NCBI RefSeq assembly: GCF_010993985.1
Contig: NZ_WINH01000007.1
Span: 62,001-126,000 of the forward strand
From: Paraferrimonas sp. SM1919
GTDB taxonomy: Bacteria > Pseudomonadota > Gammaproteobacteria > Enterobacterales > Shewanellaceae
DNA: 64,000 nucleotides
Reading direction: 5' to 3'
Under the pieces are notes generated by a model. That model had not been told where the DNA came from, did no database searches, and saw only the letters and a program-made list of their open reading frames with translations. Shown one piece after another: positions 54,031-63,280 of this stretch (position 1 is the first letter of the stretch; every line of letters begins with the position of its first letter). The translations under genes were made by a program, and so were the position numbers.

Positions 54031-55488
54031 ATGAGCAACATTGCCGAACTATACCCACAGCCGTTATGGCAGTGGTTTGATCAAATTTGTGCTATTCCGC
54101 ACCCATCAAAACATGAACAACAATTAATTGATCATATTACCGCTTGGGCTGATGCCAATAACATCGAATACAGCCAAGACAAAGTGGGCAACCTAATCTT
54201 TAAAAAGCCGGCTACCCCTGGCTATGAGAACCGCAAAACGGTTGCCCTGCAGGCGCACCTTGATATGGTTCCACAAAAGAACTCAGATAAAGACCACGAC
54301 TTTGTGACCGATCCTATCGAGCCAATTATTGACGGTGAGTGGGTACGCGCTAATGGTACGACTTTAGGTTCAGACAACGGTATTGGTATGTCTTCAGCCC
54401 TAGCTGTGCTGGGTTCAAACGATATCCCCCATGGTCCACTAGAAGTGCTACTAACCGTTGACGAAGAAGCGGGCATGACAGGTGCCTTTGGTTTAGAGCC
54501 AGGTTACCTAGATGCAGAGATCCTAATTAACACTGACTCCGAGCAAGAGGGTGAAGTGTACATGGGTTGTGCCGGTGGTGTTGATGCCAGCATTGAGCTA
54601 GAGCTTGAGAAACAAGCTGTTGCTAGCGATAGTGCTGCCTTCCGCATTGCCGTAAGTGGCCTAAAAGGCGGTCACTCAGGTTGTGATATTCACCTAGGCC
54701 GTGGTAACGCCAATAAACTATTGGCACGCTTCCTTGTAGAAAGCGCCAGTGCACTTGAGCTAACCCTAGCAAACATCGAAGGCGGTTCACTGCGTAATGC
54801 GATCCCTCGTGAAGGCGAAATGACAGTAGTGGTGCCTGCCGCTAAAGCCGATGCGCTAAATACCGCATTAGAAGCGTTCACTGCGACCGTTAAAAATGAA
54901 TTAGCGACGCCAGAGCCAAGCCTAAAAATCGTTATTGAAACCGCGACTGCCACTGACAGTTTCAGTGCCGCATCAACGGCGCGCTTAGCCCAGTTAATGC
55001 ATGCAGCGCCTAATGGCGTAATGGCAATGAGCCAAGACATTGAAGGTGTGGTAGAAACTTCACTGAATATGGGTGTGGTTCGCACTGAAGCTAACAAGGT
55101 TTCGATTCTTTGTTTAATACGTTCGCTGGATGATTCAGGTCGCCGCAATATTGAAAACATGCTTTCAAGCCTAAGCGCATTAGCGGGCGCCAACTGTGAA
55201 TTTTCTGGCGCATATCCTGGCTGGAAGCCGGATAATAGCTCCCCAGTAATGGCGATTGTGCGTGAAGTGTATGACGGTCTGTACGGTCATAAGCCAAACA
55301 TCATGGTGATTCACGCTGGCCTTGAGTGTGGTCTGTTTAAAGAGCCTTACCCACACATGGATATGGTTTCTATTGGTCCAACGATTCGTTTCCCTCACTC
55401 ACCAGATGAGAAGGTAAAAATTGATACCGTAGGCCTATACTGGAAGCTATTGCTAGCGGTGCTAGAGAATATTCCAGCAAAAGCTTAA
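54031..55488 (+). CDS. pepD: Cytosol non-specific dipeptidase (aminoacyl-histidine dipeptidase)
   Basis: 485 aa from ATG 54031 (CGGAGC upstream); the frame is open from a TTG ten codons earlier. An M20C di-zinc dipeptidase cleaving Xaa-His and many other dipeptides. Ligands are visible: H76 and D78 (LQAHLDMVPQ), D115 (GSDNGIGMS), the catalytic/ligand pair E145-E146 (VDEEAGMTGA) and a His near the C-terminus (HAGLECGLF). Length equals E. coli PepD (485 aa). Cytoplasmic. Strong terminator downstream. Confidence 0.96.
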   Translation: MSNIAELYPQPLWQWFDQICAIPHPSKHEQQLIDHITAWADANNIEYSQDKVGNLIFKKPATPGYENRKTVALQAHLDMVPQKNSDKDHDFVTDPIEPIIDGEWVRANGTTLGSDNGIGMSSALAVLGSNDIPHGPLEVLLTVDEEAGMTGAFGLEPGYLDAEILINTDSEQEGEVYMGCAGGVDASIELELEKQAVASDSAAFRIAVSGLKGGHSGCDIHLGRGNANKLLARFLVESASALELTLANIEGGSLRNAIPREGEMTVVVPAAKADALNTALEAFTATVKNELATPEPSLKIVIETATATDSFSAASTARLAQLMHAAPNGVMAMSQDIEGVVETSLNMGVVRTEANKVSILCLIRSLDDSGRRNIENMLSSLSALAGANCEFSGAYPGWKPDNSSPVMAIVREVYDGLYGHKPNIMVIHAGLECGLFKEPYPHMDMVSIGPTIRFPHSPDEKVKIDTVGLYWKLLLAVLENIPAKA

Positions 55489-55511
55489 GAATTATCATTC
55501 ATTAAGTAACT

Positions 55512-55535
55512 AAGGCGGGTTTACCCGCCTTTTTA
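55512..55535 (+). terminator. Terminator after pepD
   Basis: AAGGCGGGT/ACCCGCCTT with a TT loop and a T-rich tail, 24 bp after the pepD stop. Confidence 0.9.
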
Positions 55536-55563
55536 TTTTTTACTGTTTTAAACTTGTTATTCA

Positions 55564-56232
55564 ATGTCAGAGATTTACTTAGAGCTCACCCGAGACGGCT
55601 CCCATACTTTGGTTAACCCGGGGTTAGATGAAGGCTACCATGCCTTTGCGGGCGCGTTTACCGAATCAGTGTATGTGTATATTGAAAAGGGGCTAGCCAC
55701 TCACCCTATCAATAATAATGTCAAAATCCTTGAGGTAGGCTTTGGCACCGGGCTTAATGCCGCGCTAAGTTATCAGCACTGCCAGCAAGCGGGAGCTGAG
55801 CTGTATTTTCATACCCTAGAGCCATTTCCAATATCAGCACAGTTAGCCGCCAAACTGAATTACCCAGAATTCTTAGAAGATGCTGGTAAGCAAGTGTTTA
55901 ATGCGCTGCATCAGGCTCCTTGGCAGCAACAAACCGATATCACCTCAGACTTTCGTTTATACAAAGATGAAACCCTGCTTACCAAAGCGACCTTGCCTGA
56001 GGGGCACTTTGATCTGGTGTACTTCGACGCCTTTGCTCCGAAAAAACAGCCCAGTGTATGGACCATGGAAAACCTAGAGCAATGCCATCGTGCTTTAAAA
56101 GTGGGGGGCATGCTGGTGTCTTACTGTGCCAACGGCCAATTTAAGCGCAACCTAAAAGCCCTAGGCTTTAAGTTGGAGCAATGCGAAGGGCCAATGGGCA
56201 GAAAAGAAATGACGAGGGCGATAAAACTTTAG
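55564..56232 (+). CDS. mnmD: tRNA U34 methyltransferase-like protein (stand-alone MnmD, DUF752)
   Basis: 222 aa, matching the N-terminal methyltransferase half of E. coli MnmC, which makes mnm5(s2)U34 in tRNA. The AdoMet-binding motif is ILEVGFGTGLNAAL (~57-70), and later motifs are FDLVYFDAFAPKKQPSVWT and LVSYCANGQFKRNLKALGF. The FAD-dependent half of MnmC is absent, as in stand-alone MnmD proteins. No Shine-Dalgarno is evident. It shares the gap downstream with a convergent RND exporter gene and carries a striking palindrome after it. Confidence 0.85.
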   Translation: MSEIYLELTRDGSHTLVNPGLDEGYHAFAGAFTESVYVYIEKGLATHPINNNVKILEVGFGTGLNAALSYQHCQQAGAELYFHTLEPFPISAQLAAKLNYPEFLEDAGKQVFNALHQAPWQQQTDITSDFRLYKDETLLTKATLPEGHFDLVYFDAFAPKKQPSVWTMENLEQCHRALKVGGMLVSYCANGQFKRNLKALGFKLEQCEGPMGRKEMTRAIKL

Positions 56233-56239
56233 CGACAAG

Positions 56240-56263
56240 AGGGCGCTGCGAGGGCGGCGCCCT
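56240..56263. repeat. GC-rich hairpin with GAGGGCG repeats
   Basis: AGGGCGC/GCGCCCT stem eight bases after the mnmD stop. The heptamer GAGGGCG occurs three times within 45 bp. No T tract follows. Confidence 0.45.
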
Positions 56264-56308
56264 GCAAGATTCGAGGGCGTCATTTCGTGACTTTGAGGAA
56301 TACAGAAT

Positions 56309-56345
56309 ACGGATGACAGAATACAGACTGTATTCAGTTATCCGT
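56309..56345. repeat. Near-perfect 18-bp inverted repeat
   Basis: Arms ACGGATGACAGAATACAG and CTGTATTCAGTTATCCGT pair at 16 of 18 positions around one base. It lies between convergent genes and has no T run. A direct repeat of GAATACAGA surrounds it. It may be a REP/MITE-like palindrome or a bidirectional transcript end. Confidence 0.6.
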
Positions 56346-56354
56346 TATCTTTCT

Positions 56355-58685
56355 TTAAGGCTTCGGCTTAGTCACATTAAGCAATACCGGTAATAATACT
56401 AGGCTGAATACTAATATGCAGCTTAGGGCGATGGTCAGTACGATGCCGATGGAGAACATGCCTTGGTGGGCTGATAGGCTTAGGGCGCCAAAGGTGCACA
56501 GAGTAGTTAGGCTGCTGACTAAGCTGGCCTTTGGGGTAGAGCTGGCAAAGAAGCTGGCTAGATCATTAGACTGTCTAAAACGTTCAACGATATGAATGCC
56601 ATTATCGACACCTAAGCCAAAGATCAGCGGCATTACTATGATGTTAGCCATATTCAACGATAAGCCAAACCATTCAATCAGCGCTAGGGTAGTGACGGCG
56701 CTTAGGGCGAGTGGAATTAAAATTAATACCACATCGCCTTTATAGCGGACGTTGAAAAACAACAGGGTGGCAATAACCGCAATAGCAAGGGCGATCGCTT
56801 CAAAAAATGCCTGGGTAATAATACTGCCCACTTCTTTTTCTACCACAGCGCGGCCAGAGGCGTTAGGCAGTACTGACTTCACCTCTTTAATAAATTGATT
56901 GAGTTTTTTAACCTGGCTCATGTCGCCACTCGGGGTGATAATAAACAGCTGTTTATCGCCATTAATAAATTGCCCTTTAATATGCTCAGGTATGGTCACA
57001 TCAGCGCTGATATTCATATTCATCAGCAACTCATTTAAACCACTAAATAGCCTTTGACTCAGCTCAGAAGATGGCAACGGAGCTTCACTTGGCTTTGGAA
57101 TCGATTGCAGCATTGTCAGCAACTGTTGCTGCCTTTGCTCGGGCTGCTTAAGGCTGATATCCAATTGACTATTTACCTTTGCCACCGATGGTAACGCTAA
57201 TAGTTGTTCGGTGATGGCTTGAGTATCTTGGTCACTTGGGGCCATCGCGTATAACTGATAGCTTGAGCCCAGTTTTTGGCTGCTGATTTGCTGCAGGGTT
57301 TGGACTGAATCCGAATTTGGGTTTTTCAGGCTTAGGGTGGAAAAATCAAACCTAAATTGGCTGGCCACTAAAGTTGCTAATCCCATTAATAAAAAGGATC
57401 CGACTAAAATAAACCCTTGGCCTTTTGCTAGTATTTGGGCAAAGCGCTGCCAAGAACCGCCCACTTGTGCCTTTGCTTTTGGGTAGCCAAATAATGCAAA
57501 AAATAATGGGATCACCACAAAGGCGCAGCTGACGCCGATGAGCATTCCCAGAGCAGAAATTATCCCAAGTTCACCCAGTCCAGTGTAGTCCGTTGGGTAG
57601 AAGCTTAAAAAGCCGATGGCAGAAGAGAGCGCACATAAACCTAAGGGTTTGATGGAATGGGTTAACGCCTCTAATACACCAAGTTTGTCATCTTTTAATT
57701 GCTGACGGCTCTGAGTGATGTGCATGCAAAAATGAATCGCAAAGTCGACCGCAAGGCCGATAAACATCACCATAAACACAATCGAAATGGTATTGTAACT
57801 GCCCACTGCCATAAGACCTGCGCTAAAGGTAAAGGTCAGCCCGACTAATACCGCCGCATAGCAAGCCAGTATCGAACGCAGTGAGCCCATGGCAATGGCT
57901 AAAATAATAATAAGCCCCAATAAAGAGGCGCTACCGGCCAGAGCAATGGACTCGTTGGCAGCGACGATTTCATCGTAATCTAGGGCGGCTTGACCAGATA
58001 GCTTAACCTCAATTGCTGCATCTAAATTCGCCGCCGCTATCACCCCATATGCTGCTTCAATAATGGCCTTATTAGGCTGAGGATGGCTGAGATCTGGGGT
58101 GGCCGTTAGTACAATAACACTCGCAGTAGCAGGGTTAAGGGTTTGGCTAATTAAGCTCTGCCAATCAACAATACCCTGCTGTGCTTGGCTAATAGCTTGG
58201 GCCGCAAGGGAATTATTTCCTTGTTCGTTGGCAAGTTGTTGAACTTTGCCAGCATCTTGGCGGTAGCTGGCCGCAATAATTGGTACAAGTTCTTTTTTAG
58301 CGAGTTGCTCGAATTGATTAAATTTTTCTTGGTTGGCAAGCCCTAGGGCATGCTGTTGAATCCAAGGCTCTGAAGTTGGACTAACAACTTTACTAAAGAG
58401 TGGGTGCTTGTTAAAACCCTGACTTAGGGCGTTGGTCGCAGTTTGAGTGTCGCCACTTGAATGACTGTTTATTAGGACAAGCAGGTTACTGTCTTGTTTG
58501 AAATGCTGATTCAATTCATCGTAATCCTCTAACCACTGACCTTGTTGCTTTACTAAGGATGATAGATCGGCGTTCATGGCAAAGTAATGGCTGCCATACC
58601 AACTGGATAGGCCACAAAGCATTAAAAGAATCAGTGCAATAGCTTTTGGGAAGCGCCAAATCAAGGCTAAGTAGGAATGCAGCAT
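56355..58685 (-). CDS. RND-superfamily (MMPL-type) exporter
   Basis: A 776-aa inner-membrane protein with two repeats of one plus five helices and large periplasmic loops after helices 1 and 7, the RND/MMPL plan. GLAVDFAIHFCMHITQS and FGLGVDNGIHIVERFRQS are the paired sterol-sensing/RND motifs in helix 4 of each half; the Asp residues are the proton-relay positions. It resembles the HAE3 (hydrophobe exporter) subgroup rather than AcrB, being shorter and lacking an adaptor gene nearby. Substrate unknown, possibly lipid or hopanoid-like. A single gene. Confidence 0.85.
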   Translation of the reverse strand: MLHSYLALIWRFPKAIALILLMLCGLSSWYGSHYFAMNADLSSLVKQQGQWLEDYDELNQHFKQDSNLLVLINSHSSGDTQTATNALSQGFNKHPLFSKVVSPTSEPWIQQHALGLANQEKFNQFEQLAKKELVPIIAASYRQDAGKVQQLANEQGNNSLAAQAISQAQQGIVDWQSLISQTLNPATASVIVLTATPDLSHPQPNKAIIEAAYGVIAAANLDAAIEVKLSGQAALDYDEIVAANESIALAGSASLLGLIIILAIAMGSLRSILACYAAVLVGLTFTFSAGLMAVGSYNTISIVFMVMFIGLAVDFAIHFCMHITQSRQQLKDDKLGVLEALTHSIKPLGLCALSSAIGFLSFYPTDYTGLGELGIISALGMLIGVSCAFVVIPLFFALFGYPKAKAQVGGSWQRFAQILAKGQGFILVGSFLLMGLATLVASQFRFDFSTLSLKNPNSDSVQTLQQISSQKLGSSYQLYAMAPSDQDTQAITEQLLALPSVAKVNSQLDISLKQPEQRQQQLLTMLQSIPKPSEAPLPSSELSQRLFSGLNELLMNMNISADVTIPEHIKGQFINGDKQLFIITPSGDMSQVKKLNQFIKEVKSVLPNASGRAVVEKEVGSIITQAFFEAIALAIAVIATLLFFNVRYKGDVVLILIPLALSAVTTLALIEWFGLSLNMANIIVMPLIFGLGVDNGIHIVERFRQSNDLASFFASSTPKASLVSSLTTLCTFGALSLSAHQGMFSIGIVLTIALSCILVFSLVLLPVLLNVTKPKP

Positions 58686-58770
58686 AAAGATTAACTTAGT
58701 GATGAATATTACCGCTAATTGTATGCCTACAAACGTAAAAGGGGAATGTTAATTGATTGGTAAGTTATTA

Positions 58771-58977
58771 TTAATGCCAATCTCTAGGGGAATTGTCTAC
58801 ACACTTCTTACAATTAAGGCGATGGCCTAACATTTGTTGGCGACCTTCTTTGGTTACTACCCAAGGACGGTTGATAAAAGGAGGCTGGTGGCGGACGTGT
58901 TGGTTATGACCGCAGGCTAATTTAGCTACCCAGTGATTTTCATCGTCCTGATGGTAGCCAACGATTTCTTGGTTCAA
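58771..58977 (-). CDS. DUF3565 family protein
   Basis: A 68-aa conserved protein with the family pattern GYHQDDENHWVAKLACGHNQHVRH...INRPWV and a terminal HRLNCKKC. The Cys and His residues (CGHNQHVRH, CKKC) suggest a metal site. The start is TTG with AGGT upstream. Cytoplasmic. Function unknown; members occur widely in gamma-proteobacteria. Confidence 0.85.
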   Translation of the reverse strand: MNQEIVGYHQDDENHWVAKLACGHNQHVRHQPPFINRPWVVTKEGRQQMLGHRLNCKKCVDNSPRDWH

Positions 58978-59035
58978 AAATGATTACCTATATTTTTACT
59001 TATCGAAAGTAAGTGGAGTTTATTGCAAAAATAAA

Positions 59036-59053
59036 GGGAAGCCTAGGCTTCCC
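59036..59053 (-). terminator. Terminator after the DUF885 gene
   Basis: GGGAAGCC/GGCTTCCC, 18-bp palindrome followed by TTTATTTTT on the minus strand, 20 bp after the stop. Confidence 0.85.
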
Positions 59054-59073
59054 CTTGTTCAATTAAGCGCAAG

Positions 59074-60924
59074 TTAAAGGCTAGCTTCAACCCACTTTTG
59101 TACTTCTGTTTCTAATACGTCTAGAGGCACTGGACCATTTTTTAGAACGGTATCGTGGAAGCCGCGGATATCAAACTTGTCACCCAGTTGCTTTTTAGCA
59201 TCCGCGCGCAGTTCTTGAATTTTCAGCATACCAATTTTGTAAGCGGTGGCTTGTGATGGCATGACGATGTGACGCTCGACCATTTTCACTGCATCTGACT
59301 TAGCGTTTGGTGTGTTAGTGACGTAGTATTCAATGCCTTGTTCGCGAGTCCACTTCTTAGTGTGGATACCGGTATCTACCACTAGACGACAGGCACGCCA
59401 TAATTCCATAGCTAGGCGACCAAAGTCAGAGTATGGGTCAGAGTAGAAGCCCATTTCTTTCGGGAAGTATTCAGAGTATAAGCCCCACCCTTCAATGTAG
59501 GCAGTATAGCCACCGAAGCGACGGAATTTAGGCACACCCTCAAGTTCTTGGGCAATGGCAATTTGCATGTGGTGACCAGGGGTACCTTCGTGGAACGCTA
59601 ACGCTTCCATTTGGTACTTAGGCATGGCCTTCATGTCATACAGGTTGGCATAGTAGGTACCTGGACGAGAGCCATCTGGCGCAGGTTGCTGGTAGAAAGC
59701 TTTACCCGCTGACTTTTCACGGAAAGGTTCAACCGCTTTTACGATCATTGGTGCCTTTGGCTTAATACCAAATACCTCGTCTAAGCGCGCTTCCATACCT
59801 TCAATTAGGGTGATGGCATCGGCGATATAAGCTTCTTTACCTTCCTTGGTTTCTGGATAGTAGAACTGCTGGTCATCGCGCATAAACTTAAAGAAGTCCT
59901 GCAGGCTACCATCGAAGTCCACTTGCTTCATAATGGCCCGCATTTCACCGTGAATACGCTCAACCTCAGCCAGACCAATGTTGTGGATCTCATCAGAGGT
60001 TAGCGATGTGGTAGTGGTTTTTTCTAGGGCACGTTTGTAAAATGCATCACCATCAGGCAGTTTCCATACGCCGTCTTTATTGTCAGCGCGAGCCTCTAGG
60101 CTTTCCACGGTAGCAATTAGCTGGTTGTATGCAGGACCAACGTAGCCAATTAACGCAGATTTAGCTTGCAGCAATAGGGTTTGTTTTTTGGCATCACTGA
60201 TATCTAGCTTTTCAATTTTGCCTTTAAAATCGCTCCAAAGGGTTGAGTCTTCGCCATATTTATCAAACGGTGCGCCAGTAATAATGTTCTTGCTATCACG
60301 CAACACATGGGCAAACACAAATTTAGGGGCAATAATGCCTGCGGCTGCGCGGGCCTCTAGGCTGGCAATGAGACCGTTAAAGTATTGACTTACGCCCTCT
60401 AAACGGCTGATGTAAGCTTTAGCGTCTGCTTCATTAGTGATCAGATGTTGGTTGATCAGTAATGATGGCACGCCAGAGTGTTGCCCAAACATTTGGTTAA
60501 CAGGATAGTTATATAAATGCCATTTGTGATCGTCAATAGCGGCTTGCAGGTTATCTTTAAGCAGGTTGTAACTTAACAGCGATTGGCCCGTTAGTTTGCT
60601 TGGGTCGATTTTGGCTAACCATTGCTGGTGCTTTTTAGTGCGCTCTAAATCTTTGTCCGCTGCGGCTGGGCTAATGTCATCCCACTTGCCATAGTCTTTT
60701 TTAATGCCTAGGTAAGTTTGGTAAATCGGGCTTGCCATCACTGAGTCCATGAAGATCTTTTCATACACTTCATTGGCTGCGTGGTTGGTTTTTTTACTGA
60801 TTGCCAGTTGAACTTCTTGTTGTGGAGAGTGGCTGTGGTTAGAGCCGCTTTGGTGAGCGTTAGCACCAGCACTCAGGCCCATAGTTAGTGCTAGGCTAAG
60901 CAAAGTAGGAGTGAACTTTTTCAT
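59074..60924 (-). CDS. DUF885 family protein (predicted secreted zinc peptidase)
   Basis: 616 aa from ATG 60924, where the product begins with a Sec signal (MKKFTPTLLSLALTMGLSAGANA, cleaved before HQSG); the longer open frame would bury it. The family motif HEGTPGHHMQ at about residues 445-454 is the HExxx-type zinc site, with the downstream Glu in YIEGWGLYSEY. Proteins of this family act like carboxypeptidases or are uncharacterised. Periplasmic. Flanked by DUF3565 and hemW genes; single transcription unit with a terminator. Confidence 0.85.
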   Translation of the reverse strand: MKKFTPTLLSLALTMGLSAGANAHQSGSNHSHSPQQEVQLAISKKTNHAANEVYEKIFMDSVMASPIYQTYLGIKKDYGKWDDISPAAADKDLERTKKHQQWLAKIDPSKLTGQSLLSYNLLKDNLQAAIDDHKWHLYNYPVNQMFGQHSGVPSLLINQHLITNEADAKAYISRLEGVSQYFNGLIASLEARAAAGIIAPKFVFAHVLRDSKNIITGAPFDKYGEDSTLWSDFKGKIEKLDISDAKKQTLLLQAKSALIGYVGPAYNQLIATVESLEARADNKDGVWKLPDGDAFYKRALEKTTTTSLTSDEIHNIGLAEVERIHGEMRAIMKQVDFDGSLQDFFKFMRDDQQFYYPETKEGKEAYIADAITLIEGMEARLDEVFGIKPKAPMIVKAVEPFREKSAGKAFYQQPAPDGSRPGTYYANLYDMKAMPKYQMEALAFHEGTPGHHMQIAIAQELEGVPKFRRFGGYTAYIEGWGLYSEYFPKEMGFYSDPYSDFGRLAMELWRACRLVVDTGIHTKKWTREQGIEYYVTNTPNAKSDAVKMVERHIVMPSQATAYKIGMLKIQELRADAKKQLGDKFDIRGFHDTVLKNGPVPLDVLETEVQKWVEASL

Positions 60925-61022
60925 ATTGTTTTTCTCTGTTTTCCTTAAAGATTTGTCTAGCAAATCATAAAGAAAACAGAGATTAAATTTAAACAAAAAG
61001 TGTTAAAAGTTATTTCAAAGCA

Positions 61023-62168
61023 CTAATCGCTAATTAAAAAAGGATCTAAAATGTCATTGACAAATAGTTGTCCTTTGCTGGTAAGCTGCCATTGTTCACC
61101 TTGCTGACGGATTAACCCCTTATCTATTGATGGTTGCAGGCCTCGATTAAGTATTTGCGCTTCAATACCTGTGCGGGCACTAAAATCACTGCTAGTAAAT
61201 GGTGTTACCAAGCGAGCACGATTCATTAGGTACTCAAGGGCCCTATCTTCAGGTTCGATAGGGCTTTTACGATACAGTTTTTCAATATTGCTTAAGTACC
61301 CTTTAGGATGCTTAATCTTTTCTGTGCGCATTATAGTATCGCTCTGAGGCAAGGTGATTTTGCCATGGGCGCCGCAACCAATGCCGAGGTAGTCACCAAA
61401 CTCCCAGTAGTTAATATTATGGCGACATTGATAGCCTTTTTTAGCATAGGCTGAGACTTCGTATTGTTCATAACCGAGTTCGCTGAGTAGCGCCCTACCT
61501 TGGTCATAGATGTCCCATAGGTCGTCGTCGTCAGGTAGGGTTGGCGGCTTGGAATGGAACAAGGTATTAGGCTCAATGGTCAGTTGATACCAAGAGATAT
61601 GCGGCGGGTTTAAGCTCGCCGCTTTTTTGATGTCATTCATTGCTTCTTCGAAGCTTTGATTTGGTAAACCGTGCATTAAATCGAGGTTGAATGATTTTAG
61701 CCCAGAACTCGCTGCTCCTTGCGCCGCTGTTATGGCCTCTGCACCACTGTGAATTCGTCCAAGGCGTGCAAGTTTGTCGCTATCAAAGCTCTGCACTCCC
61801 ATAGAAATACGATTAATGCCTGCTGCAACGTAGGCATCAAAACTGTCGTACTCTAGGGTACCTGGGTTGGCTTCCATGGTAATTTCAGCGTCATCGGCAA
61901 TAGGGACGATAGCGTGTATTTGGCTAAATAATTCTTTATACCAAGCCCCTGTCATTAAAGAAGGGGTGCCGCCACCTATAAAGATGGTGGCAATGCTTCG
62001 ACCTTGAGCTAGGTGCTGATCTTGCTTGAGATCCTCTAGCAGCGCCGCCATATATTCATCCCTTGGTAACTCACCATTTTGGGCATGGGAGTTAAAGTCG
62101 CAGTAAGGGCACTTTTTTACACACCAAGGAATATGAATATAGAGGCTTAACGGGGGCAGGGTGAGCAT
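61023..62168 (-). CDS. hemW: Heme chaperone HemW (radical SAM, HemN-like)
   Basis: A 381-aa radical-SAM protein. The 4Fe-4S motif is C16-x3-C20-x2-C23 in PWCVKKCPYCDFNSH, followed by GGGTPSLM and the HemN-type C-terminal domain. HemW binds heme and delivers it to apoproteins; it lacks oxygen-independent coproporphyrinogen oxidase activity in characterised cases, so a HemN name is probably wrong. Its start overlaps the rdgB stop by one base (TAATG), indicating translational coupling. Confidence 0.93.
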   Translation of the reverse strand: MLTLPPLSLYIHIPWCVKKCPYCDFNSHAQNGELPRDEYMAALLEDLKQDQHLAQGRSIATIFIGGGTPSLMTGAWYKELFSQIHAIVPIADDAEITMEANPGTLEYDSFDAYVAAGINRISMGVQSFDSDKLARLGRIHSGAEAITAAQGAASSGLKSFNLDLMHGLPNQSFEEAMNDIKKAASLNPPHISWYQLTIEPNTLFHSKPPTLPDDDDLWDIYDQGRALLSELGYEQYEVSAYAKKGYQCRHNINYWEFGDYLGIGCGAHGKITLPQSDTIMRTEKIKHPKGYLSNIEKLYRKSPIEPEDRALEYLMNRARLVTPFTSSDFSARTGIEAQILNRGLQPSIDKGLIRQQGEQWQLTSKGQLFVNDILDPFLISD

Positions 62169-62767
62169 TACAGCTCACCTAATTGTTTCAGTTTTGCCAG
62201 TAGCATCTCCAGTGCTTTACCGCGGTGACTGATGGCATTTTTTTGCTCAGGAGTCAGTTCAGCGGCGCTTTTAGCGTGCTCGTTACACACAAAAATAGGG
62301 TCGTAACCGTGGCCCCCGTTACCGTGTGGGGCATCGCTAATGGTGCCCTCCCAGCTGGCTTGACAAATCACTGGACTCGCATCTTGATGGTGACGCATGT
62401 ATACCAAGACACACTGGAAGCGGGCTTTACGGTTTGGATTATCGCCTAACTCTTTCAGTAGCTTAGTGTAATTGTCTTGGGCAGTGGCCCCTTCACCGCC
62501 ATAGCGAGCAGAATACACCCCCGGTGCTCCGTTAAGACCATCGGCTTCAATGCCTGAGTCATCACTGATGGCTGGCAGACCAGAAATTTCAGCGGCATGG
62601 CGGGCTTTAATAATGGCATTTTCAACAAAGGTAGTACCGGTTTCGGCGACTTCGCTGACATTAAATTCACTTTGAGGCTTAATGGTTACTGCAAGGTCTT
62701 GGAACATTTGCGTGAATTCGGCAAGTTTACCTTTGTTGCCACTGGCAAGGACGATATTTTTTGTCAT
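62168..62767 (-). CDS. rdgB: dITP/XTP pyrophosphatase RdgB
   Basis: A 199-aa house-cleaning nucleotidase (Ham1 family) that hydrolyses dITP, ITP and XTP. Motifs SGNKGKLAEF (residues 9-18), SDDSGIEADGLNGAPGVYSARYGG and HGYDPIF are intact. Length matches E. coli RdgB (197 aa). Coupled to hemW by a TAATG overlap. Upstream, before its start, lies a short MITE-like palindrome. Confidence 0.96.
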   Translation of the reverse strand: MTKNIVLASGNKGKLAEFTQMFQDLAVTIKPQSEFNVSEVAETGTTFVENAIIKARHAAEISGLPAISDDSGIEADGLNGAPGVYSARYGGEGATAQDNYTKLLKELGDNPNRKARFQCVLVYMRHHQDASPVICQASWEGTISDAPHGNGGHGYDPIFVCNEHAKSAAELTPEQKNAISHRGKALEMLLAKLKQLGEL

Positions 62768-62773
62768 GATATT

Positions 62774-62830
62774 AGAGTCTGTTGATCTTTCATGTTTACT
62801 GTATGTGCGAATTAAAGGGCAACAGGCCCT
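62774..62830. repeat. Short MITE-like palindrome upstream of rdgB
   Basis: About 57 bp with ends AGAGTCTGTTGATCTTT and, on the other strand, AGGGCCTGTTGCCCTTT (13 of 17 identical). The middle CATGTTTACTGTATGTGCGA matches, with one change, the right end of the larger element at 24155-24420. It has no coding capacity and lies between the DUF4426 and rdgB genes. Confidence 0.6.
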
Positions 62831-62831
62831 A

Positions 62832-63269
62832 TTAATCGACGTAAAACTTCTGATTAAATTTAATTTTGGTGTTTAAACTGCGGCCGACACTTACTTGCAC
62901 TTCAAAGTTTAAGACTTCTTCGTTGCGGTGACCGACTTCGGCAATGTAATAAATCGCATCACCCTCTTTAATCTCTTTAAAGTTAAGGGTTTTCATGGTC
63001 GAAATTAGATTACGGGCATGGCCGCTGACATTGGCTTCAACCGCTGGATTGTTTGCCATCACACGGTTCAGTACTGAAATATTCACCAGCGCATTGTAGC
63101 GGGAGCGCTCAACACCATATTGTTTAGCGACCTCAGGAGTTATGAAGGTTGAGGGGAAAGCGACATAATGGATTTCATAATTGCCCACGATTGTTTTTTG
63201 TTCGGCATGAGCTTGATGACTCACTAAGGTAAGCAAGGTGAGGGCAAAACCGATAAATAGTTGTTTCAT
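62832..63269 (-). CDS. DUF4426 family periplasmic protein
   Basis: A 145-aa secreted protein. The signal peptide (1-22, ending AHA before EQKT) is followed by a beta-rich domain with the family-typical NYEIHYVAFPSTFITPEVAKQYG. Conserved in Vibrio, Shewanella and Alteromonas between yggU and rdgB. Function unknown; the length is usual for the family. Confidence 0.9.
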   Translation of the reverse strand: MKQLFIGFALTLLTLVSHQAHAEQKTIVGNYEIHYVAFPSTFITPEVAKQYGVERSRYNALVNISVLNRVMANNPAVEANVSGHARNLISTMKTLNFKEIKEGDAIYYIAEVGHRNEEVLNFEVQVSVGRSLNTKIKFNQKFYVD

Positions 63270-63280
63270 AAAGGGGCCTA

